The translations under genes were made by a program, and so were the position numbers. Source: Phanerochaete sordida (Eukaryota > Basidiomycota > Agaricomycetes > Polyporales > Phanerochaetaceae). From it: a DNA stretch of 10,038 bases. The stretch lies in contig BPQB01000221.1 in assembly GCA_019973155.2 (NCBI GenBank), forward strand, positions 1 through 10,038, read 5' to 3'. Below are positions 9,366 through 10,038 of the stretch, piece after piece. Each line of letters opens with the position of its first letter. The stretch's first letter is position 1. Under the pieces are notes generated by a model. It did not search any database. It worked only from the letters and a program-made list of their open reading frames with translations, and had not been told where the DNA came from.

Positions 9366-10038
9366 GGCAAGCTGGGTCGCCTCGGAGAAGAGTATAGGGC
9401 TCGAGCAGTTCTACCGCGACTCAACACTGGGCAACCGCGACTTTATGAACCCGGCGCGGTTCTGCGCGGGACGCTGACCCACTGGCCAGTTCCTCGGGCA
9501 AAGGTGTGCATGACAGAGCAGAAGCATCTTGGCGTGCTTTGGTCGGGCTCAGCCTGGAGCAGCGGAGCGGAGGCACGAAGTGTGGGTTACGAACTCTATG
9601 GCAGGGCAGTGACGGGCGAGTGTCGCTCGAAGCTCCGCCAGAGCGCGTTCAACAGGGAGCCTCCGCCGAGACAGCTAATCGCGCCGAGAGCGGTGCGCCG
9701 CTGTCGTAGCGGACGTGGTGGCGTTCAATGGCCAGACAGGTTCGCGCTGCGCAATTGCTGCGGTCCTGCAGGGAGAGACGACGAACGCAGGAAGGAGGGC
9801 GCTGCTTCCGTAGACATTGACTGATGGAAACGACAGGCCGGAGAGCTATTCGTGTGTAGCAAATCGCGGTACGAGTTTCGAGGTTTCGAACAGACAAGGC
9901 GGAGGTGAGAACGGAGAACGGATTTATAAGAGACGACTACGCTAAGTACATAGCTCAGGTATTGAGATACCTCGCCGGCTCGAGATAAGTCCATAATACA
10001 AGTCCATAAGAGGAAATAATCAAAGTAAATGAGAAAGG
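9366..10038. other. Upstream DNA of oxidase copy B, no supported gene
   Basis: I find no convincing gene here. The first 100 bases ahead of the copy B start probably include its promoter and leader. A TATA-like TTTATAAG at 9923-9930 can be read on either strand. On the minus strand it precedes only a 30-codon open frame (ATG 9817, stop 9725). On the plus strand it could belong to a gene beginning outside the window. A 10-base direct repeat (AAGTCCATAA at 9987-9996 and 10000-10009) lies near the right edge. Confidence 0.4.
9441..9447 (-). promoter_or_regulatory. TATA-like element of oxidase copy B
   Basis: The minus strand reads CATAAAG here, 76-82 bases ahead of the ATG at 9365, in otherwise GC-rich DNA. 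The distance would give a 5' leader of about 45-50 bases. The match is weak and made by eye. Confidence 0.25.

Noticed and set aside
9174..9824. A 216-codon plus-strand open frame over the start of oxidase copy B
   Set aside because: It runs antisense to exon 1 and the promoter of copy B, with no recognisable domain.
9987..10009. A 10-base direct repeat near the right edge
   Set aside because: There are only two copies in AT-rich DNA, with no transposon ends or target-site context.
1..10038. CRISPR arrays, insertion sequences, tRNA or rRNA genes
   Set aside because: No regularly spaced repeats, transposase motifs, terminal inverted repeats or tRNA B-box-like signals were seen. The gene structure is eukaryotic.

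Overview
The window looks like genomic DNA from a filamentous basidiomycete, most likely an Agaricomycete. The protein-coding genes are GC-rich and broken by many very short introns (46-62 bases in the best-resolved models). Donors are mostly GTGCGT, GTACGT or GTAAGT, with CTGAC-like branch points and CAG or TAG acceptors. One protein has the HET-domain architecture typical of mushroom genomes, including the RRxWDLxSNRVxP segment ahead of the HET core. There are no operons, Shine-Dalgarno sites, tRNAs or rRNAs.

Layout from left to right, with every convincing gene on the minus strand: (1) 1-1054, no supported gene; (2) 1055-2835, an eight-exon FAD-linked oxidase of the berberine-bridge / 6-hydroxy-D-nicotine-oxidase type (copy A, 466 aa, intact); (3) 2836-4321, intergenic; (4) 4322-4578, a small secreted cysteine-rich protein whose single intron lies one codon before the stop; (5) 5055 to about 7104, a HET-domain protein of about 600-640 aa with an unresolved first exon; (6) 7574-9365, a second oxidase (copy B); (7) 9366-10038, upstream DNA of copy B with no supported gene.

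The two oxidases are paralogues. I resolved both models base by base: all eight exons have identical lengths (159, 235, 159, 80, 389, 139, 78 and 162 bases) and identical intron phases, while intron lengths and sequences differ. The clearest anomaly is in copy B, where the sixth intron has lost its donor: the G expected at +1 is T, and no nearby GT restores the frame. Copy B is therefore either a very young pseudogene, uses an unusual splice, or carries a sequence error. Copy A is structurally intact but has Cys in place of the Arg that normally precedes the GGGHS flavin-attachment motif.

The genes do not form an obvious pathway. A duplicated flavin oxidase pair has a HET-domain gene (non-self recognition / cell-death family) and a candidate secreted cysteine-rich protein between its copies. 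That fits a fast-evolving accessory region, but a functional link among the four is only a hypothesis.
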